DNA of 64,000 nt from Symsagittifera roscoffensis (lineage: Eukaryota; Xenacoelomorpha; Acoela; Convolutidae), in assembly GCF_963678635.1 (NCBI RefSeq), contig NC_087065.1, forward strand, positions 51,653,858-51,717,857, in the 5' to 3' direction. Position 1 is the stretch's first letter. Every line of letters begins with the position of its first letter. Made by a program: the position numbers and the translations under genes. Below the pieces are notes generated by a model. It did not search any database. It had not been told where the DNA came from and worked only from the letters and a program-made list of their open reading frames with translations. This document shows, piece after piece, positions 51,300 to 62,218 of this stretch.

Positions 51300-52508
51300 G
51301 AATTTTCTCAGCAACTTCCGGCTTTTGAGCGATGACGTAAAAATTCCGATTGAAAATTCCCATTTTATCAGCCTGTTGAACATTGGAAATAGAGGCAATG
51401 TCAAACGCAATAACCCAGCAAAAATTACTCCTTTAAATACAACTATGCCCGTACGACATGGATATGGATAATTCCCAACAAAAAAAAGTTGTCCTGGAAA
51501 TGACTAGTCAATTTTTCCCGAATTTTCAGTACCCGAAATACGAAGCTGCAATTGATTCTTGCTCACCCGGGCTGTAAATTAAAGGACTTACCAACATCAA
51601 ATACGGATTGGCAGAACAAAACACACCCAAAGCTTACTACTATATGCGACTAAGCTCTGCTATTTTCGAACCCTTTATAGTTGGATATAACACTCCCGCT
51701 GTCCGAATTCTCGATAACAAGGATTCTGGCACCCAAAAAATTCTCTTTGCCCGAAATTTTGTGGATTTTGGTCTACAATCCAATAAATTTTTCGTCCCGG
51801 CACAAAACTTGTAAGACCGAACCAGTGTTTTTAGCTTATTTTTAACCACAAATTTGTGCTAGTTTTTTTAACCCAAAAAAGCTCTTTTTTGTTGATCAGT
51901 GCTATAAAATTTTATACGATGTTGTTGGTTGCAAACCGATAAAGACCGTATTAGATACCCCATTACTCGTAGTACACTAATTCCCCAGGAAAGACTCGAG
52001 CCTAAAAATTATGCGACAAAAAATCCATAAAAATTTCAAAAAATGTTTGCAAAAGTTTTTTCAAAAAAAAATTCTCGAAAAAAAGTTTTACCAACAATTC
52101 TCAAAATTTTCACTGAGAAAAAAAATTTTTTTTTGCCCGAATTTAGAGCAAAGTCGGAAAACACTGTTTTGGTCTCGCCCGTTCAACCATTTAAACCGTC
52201 AATCGTGTCGAGCAGGTTTTTTGAGTGAATTCCTACCTCGGTTTCCTCCAGTGGTTGGATCATCTTTAAAGATTCGCTCGGCTCGCCCCGTTTTCGGCCG
52301 CATACCGCCGCGACCGTTACTACTACCGTTTTGCCGTAACTTCGTTAAATTTAACCGATAAACCGGACGCACTAATTTAAATAGTACTGAACCGAAGCCT
52401 TAGTAGAACCGTACAAACCCTCAGCTAAGGATTCTTAAAGTTATTATCGTCATAATTTTCTTTTCATTTCTATGTGACGACTTTACAACAACAGACTCCT
52501 TAAACTGA
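51300..52508 (+). other. BEL leader, no gene recognised
   Basis: It contains ORFs at 51608-51814 and 52011-52361 without recognisable domains. It is long for a BEL leader, so an insertion here is possible. Confidence 0.5.
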
Positions 52509-53085
52509 TTGCCATTAAAAAAACCTTATCGCTTATCATTTTCAATGATGTTCATCATTGCTTCGAGTTTTCTCCATCACTCCGTAAATACATTACCATT
52601 AACTCTACAAAAACTCCTTGACGACACTTTTAAAGCAGTTCCAGTTTTAAGTTTTATTGTAAATAACCGACAAAAGACTGTTCAATATCTCTTAAGCAGT
52701 TCCGCAAATTGTATTATAGAAAAAAAAACATTATAATTTGGCTCGATGTTATAAAGAATTCATTGAGCAATCATAGATCAAACAACGATAAGCTACTTAC
52801 ACCAGAAAGTCTAATTGAGTTTTTAAAAGAATTTAAAAACAAAATATCAGCCATTATTTACGTACACCGTCAAAACAAAAACCCCAATGTTTATGGACGT
52901 TTGGTTCAAACAGGAATATTATTCATTGATGTGACCAAACAATTAATCTCAAAAAGAAAAGCTAACGACAAAGAATTAACTCGTAAGCTTTAATTCTTTC
53001 ATCCTCAGGCGTTTTTGGAAATAAAAAATTTGAGAATCAATTGACGTTACTTTCCCAATCTGTCTGAGGTTATCAATAAAGTTTA
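52509..53085 (+). pseudogene. Unrecognised ORF in BEL leader (frameshifted)
   Basis: Two overlapping frames, 52509-52736 and 52709-52993, join at an A-run near 52722-52730. A third piece, HPQAFLEIKNLRI ... RYFPNLSEVI, continues past 52993 in a further frame. Conserved-looking parts are WLDVIKNSLSNHRSNN, SLIEFLKEFKNKISAIIYVH and YGRLVQTGILFIDVTKQLIS. The whole would be about 190 residues, with alternating hydrophobic strands and helices as in a small alpha/beta fold. It resembles, from general recollection only, uncharacterised proteins of invertebrate genomes with an HRSNN motif; I cannot name a family. The frameshifts at homopolymers show a once-coding sequence. Confidence 0.5.
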
Positions 53086-53790
53086 AAATCGTTGACCAAA
53101 TTCAAGGAAAAAAAATCAGATGAGCTTAAGATTTCACAAATGACGACAGTCAAAGAATATTTAACGTTTGTTAGACATTATAAACCTTATTTTTTTCATT
53201 AGTTAAATTCATCTTTAAGTTCAATCCTATAGATTGTTGTTTTATTGTTCTGTAGGCAACGAGAGTCGTAGGGGTCTTGCGAGGATCCTCTCGTTCGGTA
53301 TAGGACCTTTTTTTTCTCTGATTTGAAAAAAAAGAAGCTCAAAAAAAGAAAATATTTCAAAATGAAGCTTGACCTCGGCCAGAAGCTCAGCAAAAGTTAT
53401 CTTGCCAGGATAGATTGAAAACAAATTTTTTCGAATACCATGCCAAAATTACGGAATATATAAGTGCGAATGATAGACCACCTAAAACTGAAACGTACAT
53501 CGAAAAGTCTAGCATTTGTTGACAAAAATTATAGAGAAAACGATGAGCTTAATTCTTTGTCTATGCACAGCAACAACGATGCTGAAACCATATATCAACT
53601 TGAGTTTTGTCTAGGATCTATCACTGCGAAAAATGAGATGTTATAGGTCTAGCTAAAATTAACTTAAAAAAACAAACTGAAGAGGACCAGGTAGCAAGTG
53701 CATGAACCCCGACGCCAAGCAAGTCCCTCCGTTCCAAGAAATCCTTTTCACAGCTTTCTAACATTGCATCAATGACTTCGAGTGAGAATC
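53086..53790 (+). other. BEL leader between unknown ORF and gag
   Basis: No gene supported. The ORFs at 53199-53424 (minus) and 53464-53646 (plus) have no recognisable content. Confidence 0.45.
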
Positions 53791-55665
53791 GAAGAGAGGC
53801 ATCCCTTCAAAAATTAGACGCGAGTTAGTTGAACGCCAGGCAGAGGCGAATCTTCATTTGAAAAAGCAAGAGATCCAGATTCAGTCGATGAAGGGTCAAA
53901 TTGAACTTGATGTGGTTGTAGAGGAAAGCCGTCAAAAGCTACCCGAAGCAGCTACCGAAGAGGCTGAATATCTAGAATGCGCCTCTGAAATCTGTGGTCT
54001 TTGTTGTAGCAGGTCGAAATTGACAATTGCCGTTCAGGAGAACCAAACGGAGGAAGACCGGACAAGAAGTTGGGTGAACACTCAATTCGCAGCTCAGGAA
54101 GTAGTTCAGCCCGTGGCGCCAGTCCAAAGTATCAACCTGGAACCTGCTTCCGAGTTCCTGTCATTTTCAAGTATTGAACCGCCTTTCAGTAGAAATCTGA
54201 CGATGATTCACAACTCTCAACCAAATGCTAATTATTTCGAAACCACGTGTATAAGTTCACAGAGTGTTAACGTCCCTCATACATCAAATACAAGTATCAG
54301 CTTGCCAAATTCAAATGTAACTACTACGTATGAGTCACAGGAACCGCTACCTTTGACCAAGTTACACAGCTACAACCCTTTGATGTAGAGTAGTTTCCAT
54401 CAGCCTAATATCCCGACGAGCTCAATGCCTATTACTCAACAAACATTTTTTTTCCCAAATGCTTCTGCAAGGTTTGTGTATCAACCACTTTTAACCACTA
54501 ACGTTGGTCCTCTCAATCCTTCAAAAGTCACCTTTCCCCCTAACTCAAATTATGTCACACGGCCATCGAAATTTCAACCGTTCTCTAGCGGAAGAACAAA
54601 TTTTTATGTCGGTAATCCTAATGCTAAAAACGGCGCTATTTTTTCGAAACAGCTGATGGCGCCGTGTACAAGTGAGAACAAACCATCTGGGCCAATTACG
54701 TCCTCGGGCAGTAAACCAATCACTTATCAAGATCTGGCTAAAATCTTGACAATGAACCGGAAAGGTCCCTTGCCTGAGTGGAAATTGTCTTCTTTCGACG
54801 GAAGTCCATTGCAGTGGCTTGAATGGTTTGGTCAGTTCAAAAGCGCAATCGACGCAAAAGTTTTAAGTAATGATGTCAAACTGACATATCTCGAAACCCT
54901 CATTTCAGGCACAACGAAGAAGTTAATTGCCGAATTCGCTTATAGTGTAATATTCTAGAAGGACGCTTTGAAAACTCTGGAGAGGAAATTTAGACAACCA
55001 CAGACGATTGTGGCGGCTCATCTTGAAAAACTTTCGAATTTTCTCCCTCTCAAAATGCACAATTCAGAAAGCATTTTTAATTTCGCTTCCTGTATACCCA
55101 GTCTTGTCGCTGTTTTAAAATCGTTAGCATATGAGTACGACTTGAAGAGTACATCCGTTTTGAATCAAGTTGTTTCAAAATTGCCTCCAAATATGAAAGA
55201 GTCGTGTTATCTTCACTCTTTAAAGAAACGTTGGAGACAGCCAACCGTTTTAGATTTTATTGACTGGCTCCGCGACAAGCCTGAGGCTCATGAACTTCTG
55301 CGTGTCAGTCAGAAAAAGTCACGACCTGAGGAGACTTCAAAGACTGGTTTCCTTTAACCACCCACAAAAGTTTTTGCCTCTGCTTCAAAAACTGAAAAAA
55401 CATTTTATGATCCGTGCCTCCAATGTAAGGGTGAACACCCAATCTGGAGTTGTTCTATATTTAAGGAAAAAACCCCAACTCAACGAGCTCATTTCTCCGC
55501 TCAAAATAGGTTGTGTTTTGCTTGCTTGCATCCTGACCACATGTTCCGAAAATGCCCTGAAGCCCGCAAATGCACTAAGCCTGGTTGTGAAAGCACCCAT
55601 AATACCTTGTTGCATGGTACTGAGAAAGATTCCAGCTTGAGACCTGTAAACGAAGAGTTAAACAT
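53791..55665 (+). pseudogene. BEL/Pao Gag with zinc knuckles
   Basis: A coiled-coil-like N-terminal part (KKQEIQIQSMKGQIEL) and a Ser/Pro/Asn-rich linker lead to the conserved BEL Gag core. That core reads PLPEWKLSSFDGSPLQWLEW then FGQFKSAID, followed by the downstream capsid helices to LPPNMKESCYLHSLKKRW. Two Cys-rich knuckles follow (CLQCKGEHPIWSC, then CFACLHPDHMFRKC), plus CTKPGCESTHNTLLH. Stops at 54386 and 54957 and frameshifts near 55360 and 55500 break the frame. The start is uncertain because the frame is open above the Met at 53858. Confidence 0.9.
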
Positions 55666-55699
55666 TAGCAATAACACAAGCCATTCAATTTCAAACAGT

Positions 55700-56250
55700 A
55701 CCGTCCTGCCGAGAGGGAATAAATTGCAAACTTCGTCATCGAACGTAGCCGGGTCGCCGTCCTACAAGAAATTAACGCGATTCTTGTGGGTCTCGGCGGG
55801 CTTATAGCAAAGCGCTTAAATTTAACTGGCCAAAAGCTAAATTTTCTGGTAATTGACTTCAGTTTGACGGAATCCGTTCCCACGCAACAAATTGAAGTGA
55901 ACATTTTTGCCAAATTCGATCACCATGAATACTCGTTTAGGGTCACGCCGTTTGTCAAAGACAGTTTGAGTGTTGGTTCCAAAACCATTGACGTTCCCCT
56001 TTTCCAAGACAGTTTTCCACATCTGCAGCCAATTAAACCTATTGCCAGCAGCTACTCCGACGTTGAGATGATATTAGGGCAGGATGTCTTTCAATCAATC
56101 AAGCCTCTCGAATATTTCCAAGAAGGAAATCAAAAAACTCCTGTCGCTGTCCGTATGCTCATTGGCTTGGTTCTCAGTGGCCCGCTTCAATCAAAGTTGG
56201 TGTTCGAGCCAACACACAGTGCAATGTTGAAGACGTAGCACTTGCTGACC
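55700..56250 (+). pseudogene. BEL/Pao protease region
   Basis: The frame reads GLGGLIAKRLNLTGQKLNFL, then VEMILGQDVFQSIKPLEYF and VAVRMLIGLVLSGPL. This is the usual order of the BEL A17 protease and its C-terminal part before RT. The expected catalytic DTG or DxGS just before GGLIAKRL reads AILVGLGG, so the Asp appears lost. A TAG at 56236 and a frame change follow. Confidence 0.82.
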
Positions 56251-57300
56251 AAGTGAAGAAATGGTACGAGCTAGAATCGTATGGCACATTAAACCAGCTG
56301 ATCCCCGTTCCGCAGCTGATAAGCGTGCTCAAAAAATTCTTGACTCTACCACGCTTCATGATGGTAGCCGTTATGTTGTCGCAATGCTCTGGGCTGATGT
56401 CAATATCCTACTTCCTGATAACTTTTACGCTTCATTGGTCCAGTTTAAGTCTTTTGAAAAGCGTCTAGAGAAAGACTTAAGCCTGAAAACTCAATACGCA
56501 TCAGATATCCGAGGTGATGTCGAGAAGGGTTACGTAGTCCCGGTTAGCCCTCAAGACTCAAAAAACAGTTCATAACGAGAATGGTATGTACTGCACAACC
56601 CAGTTTTAAACCCGAACAAACCCGGCAAAGTTCGGCGCGTTTTGAACGGTGCATCTAACTTTCACCGCAAATCACTGAATAACTCCCTTCTCGTCGGTCC
56701 CGATCTGCTTCAGAACCTTTTTACGTTTTATTGCGCTTCCGAGAGCACAAAAACGCAGTTTCCGCAGATATCGAAGGCATGTTTACGCAGGTCGGCCTAC
56801 TAGAAAGCGATCAAGGTTCTTTGCGTTTGTTGTGGAGGGAGGACCCCACATCAGATGTGAGTGTATTTCAATATACAAGGCCTATATTTGGAGCGAAAAA
56901 TTCTCCGACATGTGCTAACTACGTTCTTCGCCGAACAGCCGTCGACAACCAACATCGTTATTCCGAAGCCGCTTACGCCGTGCTAACAATTTTTACATGG
57001 ATGACTACCTTGATTCTATGAAAAATCCAGAAAGTGTTTCAATGTTAAGTCGCAGTTTAGTTGGACTGCTTAAGTTGGGTGGGTTTAATCTTACAAAATT
57101 TAATAGCAACGTTGCCAATTTGTCCTTGAAACTAAATCCCCAATTTAAGCCAAGTTCTTACCGCTGCGATAAGTCCGGAAATTGCATCGCTTGTTCTTGG
57201 CCTCAAATGGGACAACCTCACCGATGCTTTGGTTGTGAGCAGAGGAGTTAACCGTGCACTCAAAGACTATTACACAGCAATCGGTTCTTAGTTTTGTGTC
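56236..57300 (+). pseudogene. BEL/Pao reverse transcriptase
   Basis: The motifs in order are DQVKKWYELESYGT, KPADPRSAADKRAQKILDST, FYASLVQFKSFEKRLEKD, EKGYVVPV, PGKVRRVLNGASN-like, AVSADIEGMFTQV, FGAKNSPTCANYVLRR and FYMDDYLDS. YMDD is intact but lies in a frame shifted by one base relative to the preceding ORF (near 56985). At least three frameshifts and a TAA at 56572 break it. VLSFVSSVFNPIGLVAPYTV at 57280-57345 marks the usual region after RT. RNase H is missing. Confidence 0.92.
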
Positions 57301-57419
57301 CTCCGTGTTCAATCCCATAGGTCTTGTCGCCCCGTATACCGTACGCACACGTGAAGCCAACAGTGACCATTCGTCGAGAAACGCTGGGGTTTTCTTTTTA
57401 CTTGCGTAACGACTCGCGC

Positions 57420-58187
57420 AGTTCACATTGAGTTGGTTCCATCCATGGACACAAGTTCATGTGTGATGGCTGTCAAGCGCTTTATTTCTAGGCGAGGAAC
57501 ATCCTCAATAATTTGGTCGGACAACAGAACGAACATTGTAGGAGCCGAAAAAGAGCTTCCTCTGTGTTTCAAAAATTGGAACGCAGAAGCTCCACTGTCG
57601 CTCATACATAAAGACATTAAGTGGAAGTGTAATCCGCCAAGTGTACCACATCAAGGTGGAGCATGGGAACGAATGTTGCGCAGTTGTAAGCGCTTGTTTT
57701 ATACAATCTTAGGGTCAAGAAAGTTGACTGACGAGATTTTGAATACAACCATGTGCCTAGTTGAAGACTCACTAGACGCCCGTCCGCTCACTCCCGTTTC
57801 TGACGACCCAGGTAGTCTTGAGGCTTTGACGCCGAATCAATTTCTTTTAGGTCAGCACAGTCTATGGTCGAGTGAAAACTATTCTCACTTTAAATGCTAC
57901 GCCCGTGCGCAGTCGTACGCAAACGCAATGCTCAAGTGAGTACGTCCCTACACTCAAAAAAAAAGTTAAGTGGCTTGCTCCTCCCGAATATTCTTTGAAA
58001 ACGGGAGATATGGTGTGGTTAGTTGAATCCACTAGCCCTAGGGGCCACTACCCACTAGCACGCATAATGACGCTAAACTACGGCAAAAACAACACCGACC
58101 GCTCCGCAAACCTAAGGACCGTTTCCGGAAACTACACCCGGCCGCTCGTTCAGCTCGTTCCGGTTTTCGCTCCTTCCGGGTGGAGGA
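57420..58187 (+). pseudogene. BEL/Pao integrase
   Basis: VPSMDTSSCVMAVKRFISRR and IIWSDNRTNIVGAEKEL carry the second catalytic Asp (the usual DNGTNF reads DNRTNI). HQGGAWERMLRSCKRLFYTI carries the Glu. The C-terminal part (GDMVWLVESTSPRGHYPLAR) follows after a frameshift near 57930. The first Asp and the zinc-binding region are deleted. The coding end abuts the purine-rich tract GGGTGGAGGA and the 3' LTR. Confidence 0.92.
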
Positions 58188-58583
58188 CTTTAATGCTACA
58201 TAGCATTAAAGTATAGTATGAAATCAGTATAGTTGCTTAGTAATACCAGCTATATAGCCCAGCGTATACGTTGAGCATTCCGGGAGTTCAGCGTGGGTTC
58301 GATTCTCACCTAAATCGTTTCATTTGAGAATAGTATTTTAGCTGAACCTGACAGAACATAAAATGCTAATATTTTAATCGGTTCAGAATTGGTTTGCAAT
58401 TGAGTTTCGGTTATTTCAACCGCGTGAACTGAATTTGATTTCATAGAAAAAATCATAAATCAGCGCATGATCAACCCCATTATTTTGGCTAGATACGTTT
58501 CGAACAGTCACAATTTTTTGACCATATTTCGTGAATTTGAAACCGATTCTCTTTTTTTTTTACTGTATAAACTGAGCAGAAAA
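58188..58583 (+). repeat. 3' LTR of BEL/Pao element
   Basis: Pairs with the 5' LTR. Its start forms the palindrome TTAATGCTACATAGCATTAA. The tRNA-like block at 58253-58312 has a perfectly pairable T-arm (GTGGG-TTCGATT-CTCAC, with one G-T pair). Confidence 0.87.
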
Positions 58584-58588
58584 CCTAC

Positions 58589-58833
58589 ACCCCCCTCCAC
58601 AACCCCCACCCGAGCACATTTCAAATTTTCCTTTTTTTAAATTGTTTTTTTTTGTGTTATTCTGTACGAAAAAAGGATTAATGTGTTCACATTGTGTAAT
58701 TGCTCATCATGCAAAAGGTGGGTTTTGAACTTTCTCGAGCGGCTTTTTTTCAATGTTTTGACCAAAAAAAATATATGTTGGCGCCAAATGGTCATTAGGG
58801 TTGGTTAAACAAAAATGGATGTCGTAAAATTTA
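58589..58833. other. Spacer, C-rich then AT-rich
   Basis: ACCCCCCTCCACAACCCCCA begins the stretch. Nothing else recognised. Confidence 0.4.
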
Positions 58834-59058
58834 CTCTTTTCCAGTCCCCCCTTTTTTCTGAATTTATTATAACTGTTTCAAAAAGGTATCTGAAATCCTT
58901 CATTTGAAATTACTGTTCCTATTGTAAACTGCATCGAAACGTGTCAGCGTGAACAAACTTTTCTAACATTTTAGACATAAAAAAAGTCGTGTCAACAATT
59001 TTTGATCATCTTAAACTTTGTAATCTTACGAGGGCGATGGGAAACGTGAAAAGAACCG
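58834..59058. repeat. GGCTCTTTTCC MITE, copy 1
   Basis: Ends are CTCTTTTCCAGTCCCCCC on the left and GGGAAACGTGAAAAGAACC on the right (inverted, diverged). The middle shares CTAACATTTTAGACATA and GTGTCAACAATTTTTGA with the copy at 61365-61564. Confidence 0.75.
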
Positions 59059-59243
59059 TCAATTAGTACCAAAGGGGGAACCCTTTGAGTGGTGAAAAAA
59101 TTGTGGCCTCGAGGTTTCCGTCCAACCCCATCCCCCTAAAATTGATCTTTTTTCCCGATCAGATGTGACTGAGTAACTTTTTGCTTGTGACTTGAAATGA
59201 ACAAACAATACTTGGCCTGAACAAAACTTCATTTTATGAATTT

Positions 59244-59589
59244 TTAATTGAGAAATTCTCTCAGGGGATCAACAACACACACAACTGATGCTTTCTTGTG
59301 AGAAACGCAACTTCTATCTCCTATGTTCTTTTCCGGGTTCATTGTCACACACATCTCGTTCGGCCAGCCTTTATGTCGTGCACTCGCTTCTGTGAACATA
59401 TTCATGTCCATCAGCTGTTGTGGGTCGTAGATGCTTCGCCAGCCAAATGATTTATCTTTCGGGTATTTGGGGTCTTTTTCGTATCCGAGATAAAACATTT
59501 TAGACTTGGGAAGCTTATCGACGACAAAGTCGAAAAGTTTTAACGCTTCAGCTGTTGAAACTGGAACTGGCACTTTGCCATCTGACTTA
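59244..59589 (-). CDS. Lectin-like gene exon 2
   Basis: Encodes the rest of the domain from SDGKVPVPVSTAEAL to VVCVVDPLREFLN and the stop. The acceptor TTTTAG is at 59595-59590. The two outer Cys pairs close here. Confidence 0.87.
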
Positions 59590-61809
59590 CTAAAACAAAA
59601 AACATGTTTTTTAAAGGAACTGGGCTTTTTTCCACTTTACTCCACGTTTAAATATTCATCATTAGGTCAAAATGTAATGAAATTTTGCATGGTGAACAAA
59701 TTTGTTTTTCATAAAATACGTCGTAACATCACGTAATCGGCTCCCCCCCCCCCCCCACACACACACACATAAGCATCAATTTTATGATGTTACCATGGAG
59801 ACCAAATATGTTTATCATAGCATACTTAGTTCGCATGTCAATTTTTGTCACATTCGAATAAAGTTAACAAAATTTCACTAGTAAAATGTTGCAGGTGGGA
59901 GGGGGGGAAGAGGAAACAGAGCCTAATACATATACGTATTCAGTCAGAATAACACGTAAGATAACTGAGAAAATGGAAAAATTGAAACGTGGGGTGGGGG
60001 TGGAAAAGAGCCAAGAACTGCGAATTGGGGGCTATTCTCATGCGCGAAGGACCGAATGCGCGAAAAAACTTGTGTGCGAAAAACTGAAAACAAAATTAGC
60101 CGAAAGTCAATTTTTAAAAAGAAGCAGTTGCCATTCAATTAAAAAAGAGTAAATGAAGAATTAGTTCTTTCATTACGAAACCATTGAAATGTAAAATTTG
60201 TCCCAATTTTGCGGCGGTCAGTGACAATATTAAAAATTTGCATATTTCTGCCGTTTTTTTATTCGGCCAATCTCAATACCCCAGTCCCTGGAAATGTTTA
60301 CTTTCTTTCCAAATTTTAGATTACTGAAATCTGATTGGCTGATATTTTCGCGCATTCGGACCTTCGCGCATGAGGGATTCCACCCTGCGAATTCACTACG
60401 TGATGACAGGGTGGCGTCCCTCATGTTTGAAGGACCGAATGCTTGAAATTAATTTTAGCTTAATTTCAGCCAATCAGAATTGAGTATTCAAAATCTTGAA
60501 GTAAATTGCGAAAATTTCAAAGTACGAAAATAAATCCAAGCCATTGGTGTTAATATTGATCGATTAGATAATACTCAGATGAGTTTTAAAAGACTGAAAA
60601 ATTCTTATGATTTTGAACTCATTACTCTTGATGATTATCTGGTGTGTATTCATAGGTTCCAAAATAAAAAATCAGTCCCATAGGTTCCAAAATAAAAAAG
60701 CAGTCGCATAAGTTCCAAATCTTTTCAATTGGTCGAAAGACTACATTAGCCGAGTCTCGGTTCAAGGTCGCCGGTGGGCACGCTACGCGCACGTCGCGGC
60801 GATAACCGGCTCTAAATTTCGTATAGAGTCCTACCCTTTGGTGGCAAGCTCGCAACACGTTGGCGCGGCTGCGGCGGTCACTATTCTGCAGCTTGAGTTT
60901 ATGCTGGTTGAACAGTAAACAATCAATCCATAAATTCGTTGGCTCAAATTTCCACCAATCAGAATTCAAGAAGATAAATTTTGGAACTTATGGGACTGAT
61001 TTTTTATTTTGGAACCTATGAATATTGGAACCTATGGGAATTCACCGATTATCTGAATAGTATTGCGGTTGTAACCCGTAATTTGTAATATTTTTGATTA
61101 TTTTCCACTGATTTAATACATTTTCTGTTAATATTGACTTCGATTTTGTGAGAAAGGCATTTAGCCACTAGAAACGCTTAGCGATTTTGATTGGTTGAAA
61201 CTTTTCAAGCATTCGGTCTTCAAGCATGAGAACTCTCCCCTGATGACAGCATAGGTCATGCTTTTAGTCTTCAAATTGCAAAAATACTTAGTTTTTCAGT
61301 TCGCTAATTGAATGAGTTAAGACACAATTAGATAGAATTGAGAGGTTGCTATCGAATGCGAGAAGGCGCTTTTCCAGTTCCCCTTCTGACTTTTTCTGAA
61401 ACTCAATATCTGAATGTATATTTGAAATGACTTTTCATTAAAAAAACTACAGTGTCTACTTGAATATGTAAACAAAGTTTTCTAACATTTCTTACATACA
61501 GAACGCCATGTGAACAATTTTTGAACAGTTTTTTTACGAGGGGGAGGGAAACTGGAAAAGAGCCGGAGAAAGGACGACGAACCTTTTGCAAATGATTTGT
61601 GTCTCCTGTAGTGACTTTACTTCTGCTTTTGGGTCGGCATAGACACACTTCAGGTGTCCACTGCCTGTCTCATATTTGGAGTACTCATCTGGACAAACTG
61701 GCTTCAATTCCGTCAATTTTTTTGGCGCATTTTCTCCCATCACACTGTTGACCCAACACAGAGCCAAAATGGCAAGAATGTTTGAAATCTTCATAGTCCA
61801 AACCAACAA
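59244..61809 (-). CDS. Secreted C-type lectin-like protein, two exons
   Basis: Exon 1 is 61809-61583 and exon 2 is 59589-59244. The splice CAAAAG|GTTCGT ... TTTTAG|TAAGTC joins phase 2 to phase 2 and gives 190 residues. Residues 1-25 are a signal peptide (MKISNILAILALCWVNSVMG; Met1 or Met6 may start). Six Cys (39, 55, 74, 156, 170, 180) follow the long-form C-type lectin spacing, with FYLGYE, FGWRS and GWPNEMCV in the usual places. Ca-binding EPN/QPD and WND motifs are absent, so calcium-dependent sugar binding is unlikely. The protein should be secreted; the ligand is unknown. Lectin-like proteins of this size are common in invertebrate immunity and secretions, but the role here is inference. 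The ORF continuing past the exon 1 donor is intron and MITE sequence. Confidence 0.88.
59622..59738. repeat. GGCTCTTTTCC MITE, copy 2 (one end)
   Basis: GGGCTTTTTTCCACTTTACT begins the left end. The right end is replaced by the next copy. Confidence 0.55.
59739..59923. repeat. GGCTCTTTTCC MITE, copy 3
   Basis: Starts GGCTCCCCCCC and ends GGGGGGGAAGAGGAAACAGAGCC. Shares AGACCAAATATGTTT(T/A)TCATA with the copy at 63042-63254. Includes a short ACACAC run. Confidence 0.75.
59924..60324. other. Lectin intron with MITE fragments
   Basis: A right MITE end, GGGGGTGGAAAAGAGCC, is at about 59995-60012. A half copy of the foldback end, TGCGCGAAGGACCGAATGCG, is at 60040-60060. The ORF at 59886-60152 has no domain and lies across these repeats. 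Confidence 0.6.
60325..60482. repeat. Foldback element with CATTCGGTCCTTC ends
   Basis: The left arm has TCTGATTGGCTGA, then GCATTCGGACCTTCGCGCAT and GAGGGA. The right arm has TCCCTCATG, then AAGGACCGAATGCTTGAAA and TCAGCCAATCAGA. The total is about 158 bp and nearly palindromic. Half copies are at 60037-60080 and 61176-61240. Confidence 0.8.
60650..61034. repeat. Foldback element with CATAGGTTCCAAAATA ends
   Basis: The left end is CATAGGTTCCAAAATAAAAA then ATCAGTCCCATAGGTTCC; the right end is the complement, GGACTGATTTTTTATTTTGG then AACCTATG. The inside (60720-60970) is less AT-rich than the flanks and has no recognisable gene. About 385 bp. Confidence 0.82.
61365..61564. repeat. GGCTCTTTTCC MITE, copy 4 (intronic)
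   Basis: Ends are GGCGCTTTTCCAGTTCCCC and GGGAGGGAAACTGGAAAAG then AGCC. Length 200 bp. It lies just inside the lectin intron, 18 bases from exon 1. Confidence 0.82.
61583..61809 (-). CDS. Lectin-like gene exon 1
   Basis: Encodes the signal peptide, the CPDEYSKYETGSGHLKC disulphide pair and the first helix up to QIICK. The donor GTTCGT starts at 61582; a MITE begins 18 bases further into the intron. Confidence 0.87.
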
Positions 61810-62218
61810 TTTTATCGTACGAGAATTGACAACTTTGTACTTACAAAATGTTTGACCCTAGCTTAATCAGATCCAATTTTTTTTGCTTACGTAAACCCTC
61901 CAAGTAGAAACAAAGTATAAGAAGCAGTCTCAGAAACTGCAGCGAAGTTAAAACTAAGATAAATTTTGGGGAGACTTTTGAGATTGTAGGTTCAAAGAGA
62001 AAAGAAAAACTCAAATTCACTTTAAAAACGAGGTTAACTTGGTCGAAGTTCAACTTGATTGCTTGGATTGATTTGGTGAAAATGAACTTTCCTCAGAGTT
62101 AAGAATGACATCATTGCGTGACTTATAATGCAGCTGACTCATTTGTAGCGCAAAAATTGGCTCAATTCTGGCGTGGCGGTAAATTTGTTGTGATTTTGCT
62201 CGATGAGTATCGCTGCCG
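61810..62218. other. Upstream of the lectin-like gene
   Basis: Should contain its promoter. No clear TATA box or other motif that I can defend; no coding signal. Confidence 0.45.

Larger units (their letters stand above)
50884..58583 (+). mobile_element. BEL/Pao LTR retrotransposon (decayed)
   Basis: Two LTRs of about 396 bp flank a tRNA-His-type primer-binding site, a 2.4-kb leader with an unrecognised ORF, gag with zinc knuckles, an A17-type protease, RT with YMDD, and integrase. CCTAC occurs immediately before the 5' LTR (50879-50883) and after the 3' LTR (58584-58588), a good candidate 5-bp target duplication. Several stops and frameshifts, and a deletion that removes RNase H and the integrase N-terminus, make it inactive. 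Confidence 0.93.

Noticed and set aside
52011-52361. 116-codon ORF in the BEL leader as a gene
   Set aside because: No domain, biased toward Lys/Phe from A/T runs, and not linked in frame to the better-supported ORF at 52509.
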